Shown piece by piece: positions 8,401-14,089 of a DNA stretch of 14,089 nt. Every line of letters begins with the position of its first letter. Positions within the stretch are counted from its first letter, which is position 1. Made by a program: the position numbers and the translations under genes. The notes beneath the pieces were generated by a model. It ran no database searches. It was not told the DNA's origin and saw nothing but the letters and a program-made list of their open reading frames with translations. This stretch comes from Sergeia podlipaevii (lineage: Eukaryota; Euglenozoa; Kinetoplastea; Trypanosomatida; Trypanosomatidae), in NCBI GenBank assembly GCA_030849805.1, contig JASANZ010001760.1:1-14089 (forward strand), written 5' to 3'.

Positions 8401-10401
8401 GTGGTGCGAACCGCTTCTTCTTTTCCCCAACCGTCTTCTTTTATAGCCTCTGCTTTTATGGGGAAAGAGACAATTCCAATCTTGGTCCTGAGCAGCAGCA
8501 GGAAGAGACACCAACGCCACCACGGTAGTGTGCAGGCATCGCAAGAGCGGAACACTATTGCACGTCAGAGATTTGATGCCGTGCTCAGAGACATTTACGA
8601 GTTTTCTTTGACGAACCTCCCAAATCGCAGGAGCAGTGCTGTCTCTGATGCTACACAGGACGAAATGCGTACGTTTGCATCGATATGGCTTCTATTAGGG
8701 TCAGTGCCATGGACGGGCTCACCAAGGCACGTGATGCCTAATGCACTGGATAGTACAGTAAACTCCACTCACATCGTAGACGCTGTCTACCTGGTCGCGC
8801 ACCTAATGCAGTCCCCATCTTTCTCAATGGTGCGTTTCTGCCAGGCGCGTCCTATGATGTTGGGTCTCGCCCCTCACGTTGACGCAAGCTTGACTCCCAA
8901 ATTTTCTGAAACTGCCAGAGACTATGTTCAACGCCTCTGGCAATACACACATGGGCAATTTCCAAGGTCAATGGATCCACTTGTCATTCTTCCCTCCACG
9001 ATGGAGGACGAAGCTGCGCAATCGCTCCTTGATGACGCAGCGCCTTCTACTTTCATCATGGAAACGCTTCGCCACTGGAAAGAAAACTTCGTTGAACAAA
9101 GCAGCGCAGGGCCGCTTCTTTATGTCAGTGACCTTCACAGTTTACACGATACCCAGTTGTCGCGTCATACACGGCTCAGGCGTGCAGTTCAGTGGATGAG
9201 CGAATCTGTTCGCTACGTCTTTACTGAGACGAAGGAAGAGGCCCTCACACGAGAGATGGGGGTGGCAGTGTTGTCCATGTACGACAAGCCAGACAGAAAC
9301 CCTTACCGGGGCGACACAACGCCAGCCTCCTTTGTCGACGAATTCGTCGAGGCCGTACAACACGACGATTCGCTACGCACCCTTGCCATCGCCATCTTCG
9401 CCATGTCCACTGCACTCGAGGAGAGCAGCCCCAACGGTTTTTCTTTGATATTGCTTGAGGCCCACGACCGCGGCAATCCGTATCTAGCTTTTTTTGCCAG
9501 CTACATCGCGCAGTATATTCTCTCTCCCAGAACCTTGCAGCACCTGTGGCATACTCATCATGTCACGGCTCAGTGGCATGCATTAATGCCTCACCCACTC
9601 TCAGGGCTACGTGAGGTTCATTCACTAGATGCCAGCTCGCCGCTTTTTAGCAGTGGTCCAATAGAAACTATGCAAGAGCTCATGGCGCGTGCAGGGCGGT
9701 GGCAGGCCACGTACTGGATGACTAAGGCAAGGCAGGCAGCAAACAGGACAGAGGCGCTATTGCATGTTACACGGGCAGAGGAGGCACTCGTGCAGTGTAG
9801 CGGCTGGCTTGTACAGCATGCATACCGCCGCTACGTCCGTGCTTTCAGCAGCAGCATCCATAGAGGCAATGGAATAGCGAGAAACTCTCAGTTGACCTTT
9901 CTTGGACAGCTTTTGACGGATCCGAAGCATTGGGAGTGGCTACCTCAGCACCCTTATGACTGCATGGAGCTTCCCGCAGCACACGCGCAATGCCTCGCAG
10001 ATCTTCTTACCCACGCGCGTGCGGAGTATTCTGATGAAGCAGCGGTACCCTTGGCGAGGATGTTGGAGGATCTTACCACGCGTGCTGCATTCTTTTATGG
10101 CATTGAGGGTGAATTCGATGAGGATAGGCCCTCGTGCACGTACCTTGATGGGACGATTGAGCGCTCCATTCCTCCTCAAGAGGGGACTGCGAATGGATTT
10201 AGGTACCAGCGCGTAGAACCGTGGAACCTCGACGGAGAGGTGGGGCAATATTGGGGCGTTGGTCTCGATCTTGGCGAAGGCGTCTTTTACAATGGGCGGT
10301 TGCATTTCATCTCTGGGCTCCGTCGTGGTGCGTGGTGGCTTGAACTGCTAACTCGAGCACGACAAGTGGTGCACAAGTGGACGGGTTTTCTGTGGCGTTG
10401 A
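5491..10401 (+). CDS. Large secretory-pathway protein with weak Sel1-like repeats (hypothetical)
   Basis: The 1636-aa protein starts with a clear signal peptide (hydrophobic core about residues 8-22, likely cleavage near GAQ at 25-27), which supports ATG 5491. No later membrane segment is evident, so the mature chain is probably in the ER lumen, endomembrane system or outside. At least eight N-X-S/T sequons are present (for example N220). Several segments resemble helical Sel1/TPR repeats, the best being residues 731-760 (HGVRGVQRNLRRAECLLL). Others are near 427-465 and 1311-1345 (GNPYLAFFASYIAQY). A charged helical stretch lies at about 258-316, a CCxxxC cluster at 510-515, and Ser/Gly/Asp-rich low-complexity inserts at about 320-345, 393-415, 645-665 and 787-840, including Gly5 at 788-792. 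A divergent ERAD Hrd3/SEL1L-type protein is one possibility. Family assignment is weak. The gene is intact, with no internal stop. Confidence 0.9.
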   Translation: MLLHSVSRVLLLAFVLLAGAHLFVGAQEETIDESSIWPYPPQLEIAVNKAVLRSGVPLPAAENVRYLAKLGIPFTFVVQDRVNALYMFDTMRFMTLEHGQCPATFSLDALFYCVRHPEVLETFYGVQRLRQLSEAATIPPEWILHDKYYADRTEATGAFSRHGISNTQLRNSEEYIATAPTVMGPLWVYLKLPESIQDLTEETTVSLWDIKVVTKMHLGNASESNAGEHSSWRTIRELKIDLEAIVKRLNLQLLLRARHKYAQGIAAYDAALREEAARATTHAVELLKEERKEAQDDRLLAENYRAFRQQRERERRESAVSGQRGQGTSDSSFSATLSENHDRRKGQARHAVACTKIDKALATLASQGALMDVDTRVEHLTRLRRRYHCTDNHSSTPSATATTVSSNTKNKSSMCDTLPKGDTMRECNVLCGALVHLAGWHQHTGQPLTVPQSLALLHSLYKAYHDDTSVADDDIVAIRDDERDRNVDAFSVEDFIDFAIQLVHTQRYRCCRRQCPIPRHVTAELSYAAALLQLTNVSKLPEQQRSGKRKGSTVWPRALSDIQQAFWSGSKRAAGTIATLRENGIHVRQHIKSAIALLAHSMQGNLEYMYAQLLDYTAGSTQALQSSTSASSDTENDNATVGGVAAERLLRYERYRLIGHSLVFVDAPEMTRSWIHDIIALGEQDLSRSGSSEVESEGNEEAASGHIYDEEFPPVSLQSSPRLVRVNLHIAEALIYIHGVRGVQRNLRRAECLLLSVLRKFQYACDIELLKEIVANESYAGSQLNLRGGGGGSGDASTSGWWFDKMVSQAASAGDNAGGDYDNAGTNRKRDGVREFMENMCHDHTVSLAEMQEAVGKHPMLLCSLPSHSTGSQERWGMGGATANDDDDRIESDFENIKRLISHQRSARYDTLHRVLLLLSHLYLIDEQQYDRAAVYAELAARLADMTGKTAMHVMHRLRAPLPRYNWLIDVVRTASSFPQPSSFIASAFMGKETIPILVLSSSRKRHQRHHGSVQASQERNTIARQRFDAVLRDIYEFSLTNLPNRRSSAVSDATQDEMRTFASIWLLLGSVPWTGSPRHVMPNALDSTVNSTHIVDAVYLVAHLMQSPSFSMVRFCQARPMMLGLAPHVDASLTPKFSETARDYVQRLWQYTHGQFPRSMDPLVILPSTMEDEAAQSLLDDAAPSTFIMETLRHWKENFVEQSSAGPLLYVSDLHSLHDTQLSRHTRLRRAVQWMSESVRYVFTETKEEALTREMGVAVLSMYDKPDRNPYRGDTTPASFVDEFVEAVQHDDSLRTLAIAIFAMSTALEESSPNGFSLILLEAHDRGNPYLAFFASYIAQYILSPRTLQHLWHTHHVTAQWHALMPHPLSGLREVHSLDASSPLFSSGPIETMQELMARAGRWQATYWMTKARQAANRTEALLHVTRAEEALVQCSGWLVQHAYRRYVRAFSSSIHRGNGIARNSQLTFLGQLLTDPKHWEWLPQHPYDCMELPAAHAQCLADLLTHARAEYSDEAAVPLARMLEDLTTRAAFFYGIEGEFDEDRPSCTYLDGTIERSIPPQEGTANGFRYQRVEPWNLDGEVGQYWGVGLDLGEGVFYNGRLHFISGLRRGAWWLELLTRARQVVHKWTGFLWR
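7852..7866 (+). repeat. (GGT)5 tract in the 1636-aa coding region
   Basis: Five GGT codons give a pentaglycine followed by SGDASTSG, inside a low-complexity insert. Slippage here would change linker length by whole residues and keep frame. Confidence 0.85.
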
Positions 10402-10807
10402 GATCTGAATATATATATATATGAGAGCGCAAGACACCTAGACATACACACACGAAAAAAAAAAAAATGAAAGAGGAAGGAAGTCAAACGCTGCCTTTGA
10501 CAAAGCGTGGGCTGTTGAAAACGTCTGCTTCTGTGTTGAGCATATACGGGAATACCCTTTTATTTTTTTTTCTACTTTTACGACCACTATTCATTCACCT
10601 TTTTTTTTGTGCGTAAGTGACCCTAACGAAGAAGAAGAAGAAAAGGAAGAGTCCCGCAAACTCGTGAAGAAAAATACATTTTTTTTTCTATTTACTTGCT
10701 TTGTGTTATCTTTGTTGTTGTCGTGCGATTACTTTTTATTACGATTCTCGATTTGAGCTTTGTCAGCCACAAAAAGAAAAAAAATTCCCGTGTCTTTTTG
10801 AGCAGTC
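10402..10807 (+). other. Intergenic spacer with simple repeats
   Basis: This 406-base stretch has no gene. It holds (AT)7 at 10409-10422 just after the stop, a CA-rich patch at 10445-10453, a 13-A run at 10455-10467, a GAA repeat at 10628-10642 and T-rich tracts at 10560-10575 and 10600-10609. The 3' UTR of the large gene ends somewhere here, before the acceptor at 10757. Confidence 0.75.
10679..10757 (+). promoter_or_regulatory. Predicted SL trans-splice acceptor for the 123-aa gene (AG at 10756-10757)
   Basis: A long T-rich tract begins with a T run near 10679 and contains no AG from 10670 to 10755. The first AG is at 10756-10757 (GATTTGAG), with CAG at 10764-10766 a close alternative. The leader would be 41-50 bases and contains no ATG before 10808. 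A later AGCAG directly before the ATG (10801-10805) would leave only 2 bases of leader and is less likely. Confidence 0.6.
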
Positions 10808-11179
10808 ATGGCGAATACTGATAAGGCTCCTGGGGCGATCGACCACTTCAAGGACTCATGGTATAGCATTGCAGATGCTTCCGAGTCTCTCTACCAGGGA
10901 TCCAAGAGTCTCACCATCTCTGCTTGGCGCAAGACAACTGGATTATTTACCCACAAGAACGAGCCTGCACCAACCCCAGTTGAGGTGGCAGCAGCGGTCG
11001 CAGCGAAGCAAGATGTTGCGACAAGTGTGGAGCCCACGCCGAGCTCTGGGTCCAGAGGACGCTCGGTAACGACTGCAGTGCTGGTTACTGCTGTGGTTGC
11101 TGAGGCAGTATACATTGCCTACTTGCGAGGTGCGTTTAAATCACTGTCGCAGCGGCTGCGCAAAGGCAAATGCGTCTAG
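10808..11179 (+). CDS. Small predicted tail-anchored membrane protein (hypothetical)
   Basis: The 123-aa protein has no signal peptide. Residues 1-45 could form helices; about 48-85 are Ala/Pro/Thr/Ser-rich and probably flexible. A single membrane segment lies at 86-106 (core TTAVLVTAVVAEAVYIAY) and includes one acidic residue, E99. The 17-residue tail carries six basic residues (R107, K111, R116, R118, K119, K121). This is the layout of a C-terminal tail anchor; a moderately hydrophobic segment with a basic tail is common for mitochondrial outer-membrane or peroxisomal targeting. No family was recognised. ATG 10808 is the first ATG after the predicted acceptor, and the frame has coding-like codons, unlike the overlapping frame at 10701-11069. 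The end KGKCV is not a standard CaaX box. Confidence 0.8.
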   Translation: MANTDKAPGAIDHFKDSWYSIADASESLYQGSKSLTISAWRKTTGLFTHKNEPAPTPVEVAAAVAAKQDVATSVEPTPSSGSRGRSVTTAVLVTAVVAEAVYIAYLRGAFKSLSQRLRKGKCV

Positions 11180-11695
11180 TCACTCACACGCACACTCTCT
11201 TGAACGAAGAGCCAAGGGAAAGATGGAGGTGTGGGTGGGATGATGCCAGTTGCGATACGTGGCATTTCCGTTTATTATGCGCTATCGCTGTTATATTATC
11301 ATCATAGTAGGAATGTTTTTTACCATCATTTATCTTCTCAAATATTACGCGTCTCGCAGTGCAATGGACTCACAAAACAGATGAAAAAGAGTATTGTCTG
11401 TGAAGGCAAGGGGCAATACTTCTCAACAGCTCTGTATGCAAAACATGGGCGTAAATCAAATCTTGTTTGCTTTTTTTCTTCCTATTTTTTTTCACAAACG
11501 TATGGACTCAAAGCAAGCGTGCACAATCAGCAGAACGAAAAAAGGGGGTATTGTTGCGGTCACAACTTAAACTCCTTAACTGAACAGTCATATAAAAAGG
11601 GAAACCGAACTGTTTAGTGGCCAGGCAGTGTCGTATATATTTATATCTAATAAAAGTAGTATATATATTTTTTGATATCGCACTGCTCGCCAAGC
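11180..11695 (+). other. Intergenic spacer: 3' UTR of the 123-aa gene and leader of the 606-aa gene
   Basis: This 516-base spacer contains one sizeable open frame (11231-11617, GTG start, first ATG 11240). Its His/Tyr/Phe/Lys-rich translation crosses the pyrimidine tract and predicted acceptor of the next gene, so it is unlikely to be real. AT-rich TATATA patches occur at 11634-11669. Nothing else was recognised. Confidence 0.65.
11461..11513 (+). promoter_or_regulatory. Predicted SL trans-splice acceptor for the 606-aa gene (AG at 11512-11513)
   Basis: The pyrimidine tract at 11461-11493 (TCTTGTTTGC, TTTTTTTCTT, CCTATTTTTTTTC) sits in an AG-free stretch from 11430 to 11511. The first AG is 11512-11513. 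The resulting 182-base leader contains no ATG before 11696, which supports that start codon. Confidence 0.55.
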
Positions 11696-13516
11696 ATGAC
11701 GAGCTCTCATCAGCGTTCTCTCCTCCTTCTCACGCTCGTTGCCGCGACATTGGCACTGCTGGCATGTGGCAGCACAATCACCGCGAGAGCAGAGAGTATT
11801 GAGGTGATACATCACGCTTTCACACAGTCTCGCGGTATGCCACGCGCACCCCGCGTTGGGCAGTGGGTTCACGGCGGCTCTGTTGACGAGGATGCCGCCT
11901 TCTTTGCTGAGGAGGATACCACATATGCGTCATGGCTCCGCTGGAAGCGAGAATTATTAGTGTTTCAGGAGCAGGCGGCGCGCGACACAGACAAGACAGT
12001 AAAAGAAGGGGATGACGCAGACGGAGGCACTGGGGATGACGTGAGCGGAAAGAAAGCAGCGAAGAAGATTGCCGCAGCCAGCAAGCGTGCCGCCAAGGCT
12101 TTGAAGGAAGCATTTAGCGATAACGCGGCGACACAGAGGATACTCGCCCGCAACGCTGCCCTGCGCAACGCCACTATGAGCCATCTGGAGAAAGCCACCG
12201 TTTTTCATAAGGCATCTGGCAACTTGCAGAAGCTTCTCTCACACACTCGTCTCTTTTCATCGCCACTTTTAGAAGATGAAGAAAGTCCTGAGGCGCTCTA
12301 TGTGCACCTGATCAACACCTCGTTTGTTCATACAGCGGCACACTACAGTAGCGATGTTGCTGGCCAGGCAATACAAGCGATCCCCTCCTCTCCCTGGCTG
12401 ACTGCTCTCCACTACCCCATGGTTCTTGATGGCGGAGTACTCGCTGCCGCCTTGAGGGAGACACACCTGCTGAAGATGGAGATTGCAACGTTTGTTAGGA
12501 AGCTCAAGAACATGACACGTGTCAGGCCAGTGGAGGAAAATAAAGAAGACACCGCAGGAGTGCCGCCACGTACCACCACCGAGGAGGAGGATAACGCCGA
12601 AAGTCAGCGTGTCGCACTGGAGGTGCAGGCTTCCATCGCCACACTCCTTTCCTCACTCGAGGCGGACGAGCGGGCACTGCGGCTCATCACACGTCTTTCC
12701 TCTCCACTTCTTCCCATGGCTCGTGCGGCAGCTCATGTGGAGCAGAGGATTCTGCAGGAACGCTTTTTAGCAAACGACGAGTCCACCGAAGCGCTGCGAA
12801 GGGAAATGAAGGAGCTCCTCAAGCATCGCGCTCGCCTGCGCGAGTGGGAAGCCCAGCTCTCTGCCGCCTCTAAGGACTTCCAGGATGCAGAGCGCAAGCG
12901 AGAGTTACCAAACAAGCAGACATTGGTCATCTGCCTCGCGCTCATTGCGAGATATAGGCTAGGCAGCACCAACACCAGCTTCTCTGCACTTGACGCACTA
13001 CCAGATCTCAGTCCTGTGCCGCTGCTAACCGGGGCACTTGAGTCTGAGTGGACATCGGCGGTGTTGATCCCCTTTGCACTTGGCATGGCTGTGTCAGTGG
13101 TGCTAGGGTGGGTGCTGCTGGAGCTCAAGTTCTGCCTGCTGCTCCGCGCACGTGCTGCTCAACGACGTAAGCGCCACAACAACACCACCAACCACACTGG
13201 TGCGCCTTCAGTGAGCCCCTCATCCTCTACTGGCATGGTTGCCATTAGCGCTCCAGCATCTGTGAAGTTTGTGTCGTTGCTTTCTCTGGTAATACCGCTC
13301 GTGGTGCCGCTGACTCTGGTTGTGTTTCGGGCTCGGGGACTTGACATGCCACTGAGTGGCCTTGCTGCCTATCTTCACCCTGCACAGCGCCTGACAGTAG
13401 GGGTTGTGTTCGCTGCGCTTCTGCTGGTAAGCGAACTGGTAATTGGGCTTGTTGGTAGGATCTACGTCAGTCTCAACCCTTCAACACTTGGTGCGCGGAA
13501 GAAAAAGCCAGAGTAG
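11696..13516 (+). CDS. Membrane protein: signal peptide, large luminal/extracellular domain, three C-terminal TM segments (hypothetical)
   Basis: ATG 11696 begins MTSSHQRSLLLLTLVAATL, a typical signal peptide (hydrophobic core about 9-23), giving 606 aa. The same frame extends up to 11672 only through a TTG codon, which is not a plausible start. The long N-terminal part (about 32-455) is rich in Ala, Glu and Arg, with a Lys/Ala stretch at 119-140, an acidic linker near 280-300 and a strong helical or coiled-coil segment at about 348-405. It carries sequons (for example in RNATMS, INTSF and KNMTR). Three membrane segments lie at about 456-477, 525-546 and 566-590. Between the first two is a basic Arg/Lys patch and a Ser/Thr/Pro-rich loop, suggesting that loop is cytosolic. 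The protein ends in the basic tail ARKKKPE. No family was recognised. Surface, ER or endosomal location are all possible. Confidence 0.88.
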   Translation: MTSSHQRSLLLLTLVAATLALLACGSTITARAESIEVIHHAFTQSRGMPRAPRVGQWVHGGSVDEDAAFFAEEDTTYASWLRWKRELLVFQEQAARDTDKTVKEGDDADGGTGDDVSGKKAAKKIAAASKRAAKALKEAFSDNAATQRILARNAALRNATMSHLEKATVFHKASGNLQKLLSHTRLFSSPLLEDEESPEALYVHLINTSFVHTAAHYSSDVAGQAIQAIPSSPWLTALHYPMVLDGGVLAAALRETHLLKMEIATFVRKLKNMTRVRPVEENKEDTAGVPPRTTTEEEDNAESQRVALEVQASIATLLSSLEADERALRLITRLSSPLLPMARAAAHVEQRILQERFLANDESTEALRREMKELLKHRARLREWEAQLSAASKDFQDAERKRELPNKQTLVICLALIARYRLGSTNTSFSALDALPDLSPVPLLTGALESEWTSAVLIPFALGMAVSVVLGWVLLELKFCLLLRARAAQRRKRHNNTTNHTGAPSVSPSSSTGMVAISAPASVKFVSLLSLVIPLVVPLTLVVFRARGLDMPLSGLAAYLHPAQRLTVGVVFAALLLVSELVIGLVGRIYVSLNPSTLGARKKKPE

Positions 13517-13828
13517 GTGTCAAGTGTGTTGGCATACTACTTGCCGTCGTGGCTTCGTTTCCTTGAGCTCTCTCTCTCTTTCTGAGCCTATTGTATTTTA
13601 GAATCGGATACCTCTTTCTTCCTTTGTCACTGGATAAAAAATGTGAAACAGAAAAAAAGACAAGCATGAAAAGCAATCAAGATTCTTTTAATTTTTGTTT
13701 GTGCGTGTACGCGCCTAAAATTGTTAGTTATTATTTCAGGAACTCCTCCCATTCAGTCTTGTTTGCCCGTGTATATGCCACTTCTAATCCATTGCCTACT
13801 CTTTATATATCGTTTCCTCGCTTACTCG

Positions 13829-13852
13829 CCCTTTCTTCCTTTTTTTTTTTAG
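13829..13852 (+). promoter_or_regulatory. Strong predicted SL acceptor for the next downstream gene (AG at 13851-13852)
   Basis: CCCTTTCTTCC and a T run to 13850 lead straight into AG. No AG occurs from 13757 to 13850. This is the closest match to a textbook trypanosomatid acceptor in the window. AGs at 13922-13923 and 14039-14040 also follow pyrimidine tracts and could be alternatives. Confidence 0.65.
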
Positions 13853-13929
13853 AGCGCGCAACTTAACGTAGCAAGAAAGGGGGAAGTGGTTTATTCCTTC
13901 TTCTTCTTTTGTTTATCTCTGAGCCGTGC

Positions 13930-13983
13930 ATGGCACCGCACGCTCACATAGCAGTTGTTTTTGTTAGCGCAGCAATAGTTTAG
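13930..13983 (+). other. 17-codon small ORF in the predicted downstream leader
   Basis: ATG 13930 is the first ATG after the predicted acceptor at 13852. It reads MAPHAHIAVVFVSAAIV and stops at TAG 13981-13983. It is either an upstream ORF of the next gene or is removed if splicing occurs at 14040. The hydrophobic peptide is not recognised. Confidence 0.3.
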
Positions 13984-14089
13984 CAAGTATATAAACATAC
14001 ATTTTTTTGTATATATCTCTCCTTCTTTCTCAATAACAAGGCAGAGGAACCAAGATACTCTCGTGGACTCATTTTATTGGTAATTGGGG

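Larger units (their letters stand above)
13517..14089 (+). other. 3' flank and predicted leader of a gene beyond the window
   Basis: This 573-base region should hold the 606-aa gene's 3' UTR and poly(A) site, then the SL acceptor of the next gene. A CT repeat lies at about 13567-13582. Three pyrimidine tracts followed by AG are present: 13829-13852, 13892-13923 and 14019-14040. No start codon of a long frame is visible before the window ends. Confidence 0.65.

Noticed and set aside
10701..11069. 122-codon open frame overlapping the small tail-anchored gene in another frame
   Set aside because: It crosses the predicted acceptor at 10757, and the frame from 10808 has the cleaner start, membrane segment and codon character.
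11231..11260. GATGATG resembling a C/D snoRNA box C
   Set aside because: The match to RUGAUGA is imperfect and no properly placed D box (CUGA) with terminal stem was seen.
11231..11617. 128-codon forward open frame between the 123-aa and 606-aa genes
   Set aside because: It opens on GTG, is rich in His, Tyr, Phe and Lys, and runs through the pyrimidine tract and predicted acceptor of the next gene. A short hypothetical gene from ATG 11240 cannot be fully excluded.

Overview
The window looks like nuclear DNA of a trypanosomatid (kinetoplastid). Long intronless genes all lie on the + strand. They are separated by AT-rich spacers of 400-940 bases full of homopolymer and pyrimidine tracts, as in a polycistronic unit processed by spliced-leader (SL) trans-splicing and coupled polyadenylation. 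One gene is clearly a ciliary/flagellar gene. The genus cannot be fixed; the moderate GC and low-GC spacers argue against Leishmania.

Layout: (1) bases 3-38, the last 11 codons and stop of an unidentified upstream gene. (2) 39-758, a spacer with a C11-led pyrimidine tract, a predicted SL acceptor at 550 and an ATT/ATC microsatellite in the leader. (3) 759-4547, IFT122, a core subunit of the IFT-A complex for retrograde flagellar transport (1262 aa, recognised with high confidence). (4) 4548-5490, a long spacer with predicted acceptors at 5084 and 5395, two short upstream ORFs and a small 36-codon ORF. (5) 5491-10401, a 1636-aa secretory-pathway protein with a signal peptide, many N-glycosylation sequons and weak Sel1-like helical repeats. 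(6) 10402-10807, a spacer with a predicted acceptor at 10757. (7) 10808-11179, a 123-aa protein that looks tail-anchored. (8) 11180-11695, a spacer with a predicted acceptor at 11513. (9) 11696-13516, a 606-aa membrane protein with a signal peptide, a large luminal or extracellular part and three C-terminal membrane segments. (10) 13517-14089, the 3' flank and the start of the next gene's 5' leader, with a strong predicted acceptor at 13852.

The genes need not share a function, since trypanosomatid neighbours usually do not. Three of the four complete genes nevertheless encode membrane or secretory proteins. The most informative non-coding signal is a regular layout. Each predicted SL acceptor is the first AG after an AG-free pyrimidine-rich stretch of about 80-130 bases. 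In three genes the first ATG after it is the start codon. The 1636-aa gene breaks the rule: its leader must carry two upstream ORFs. No mobile element, CRISPR array, tRNA or rRNA was seen.
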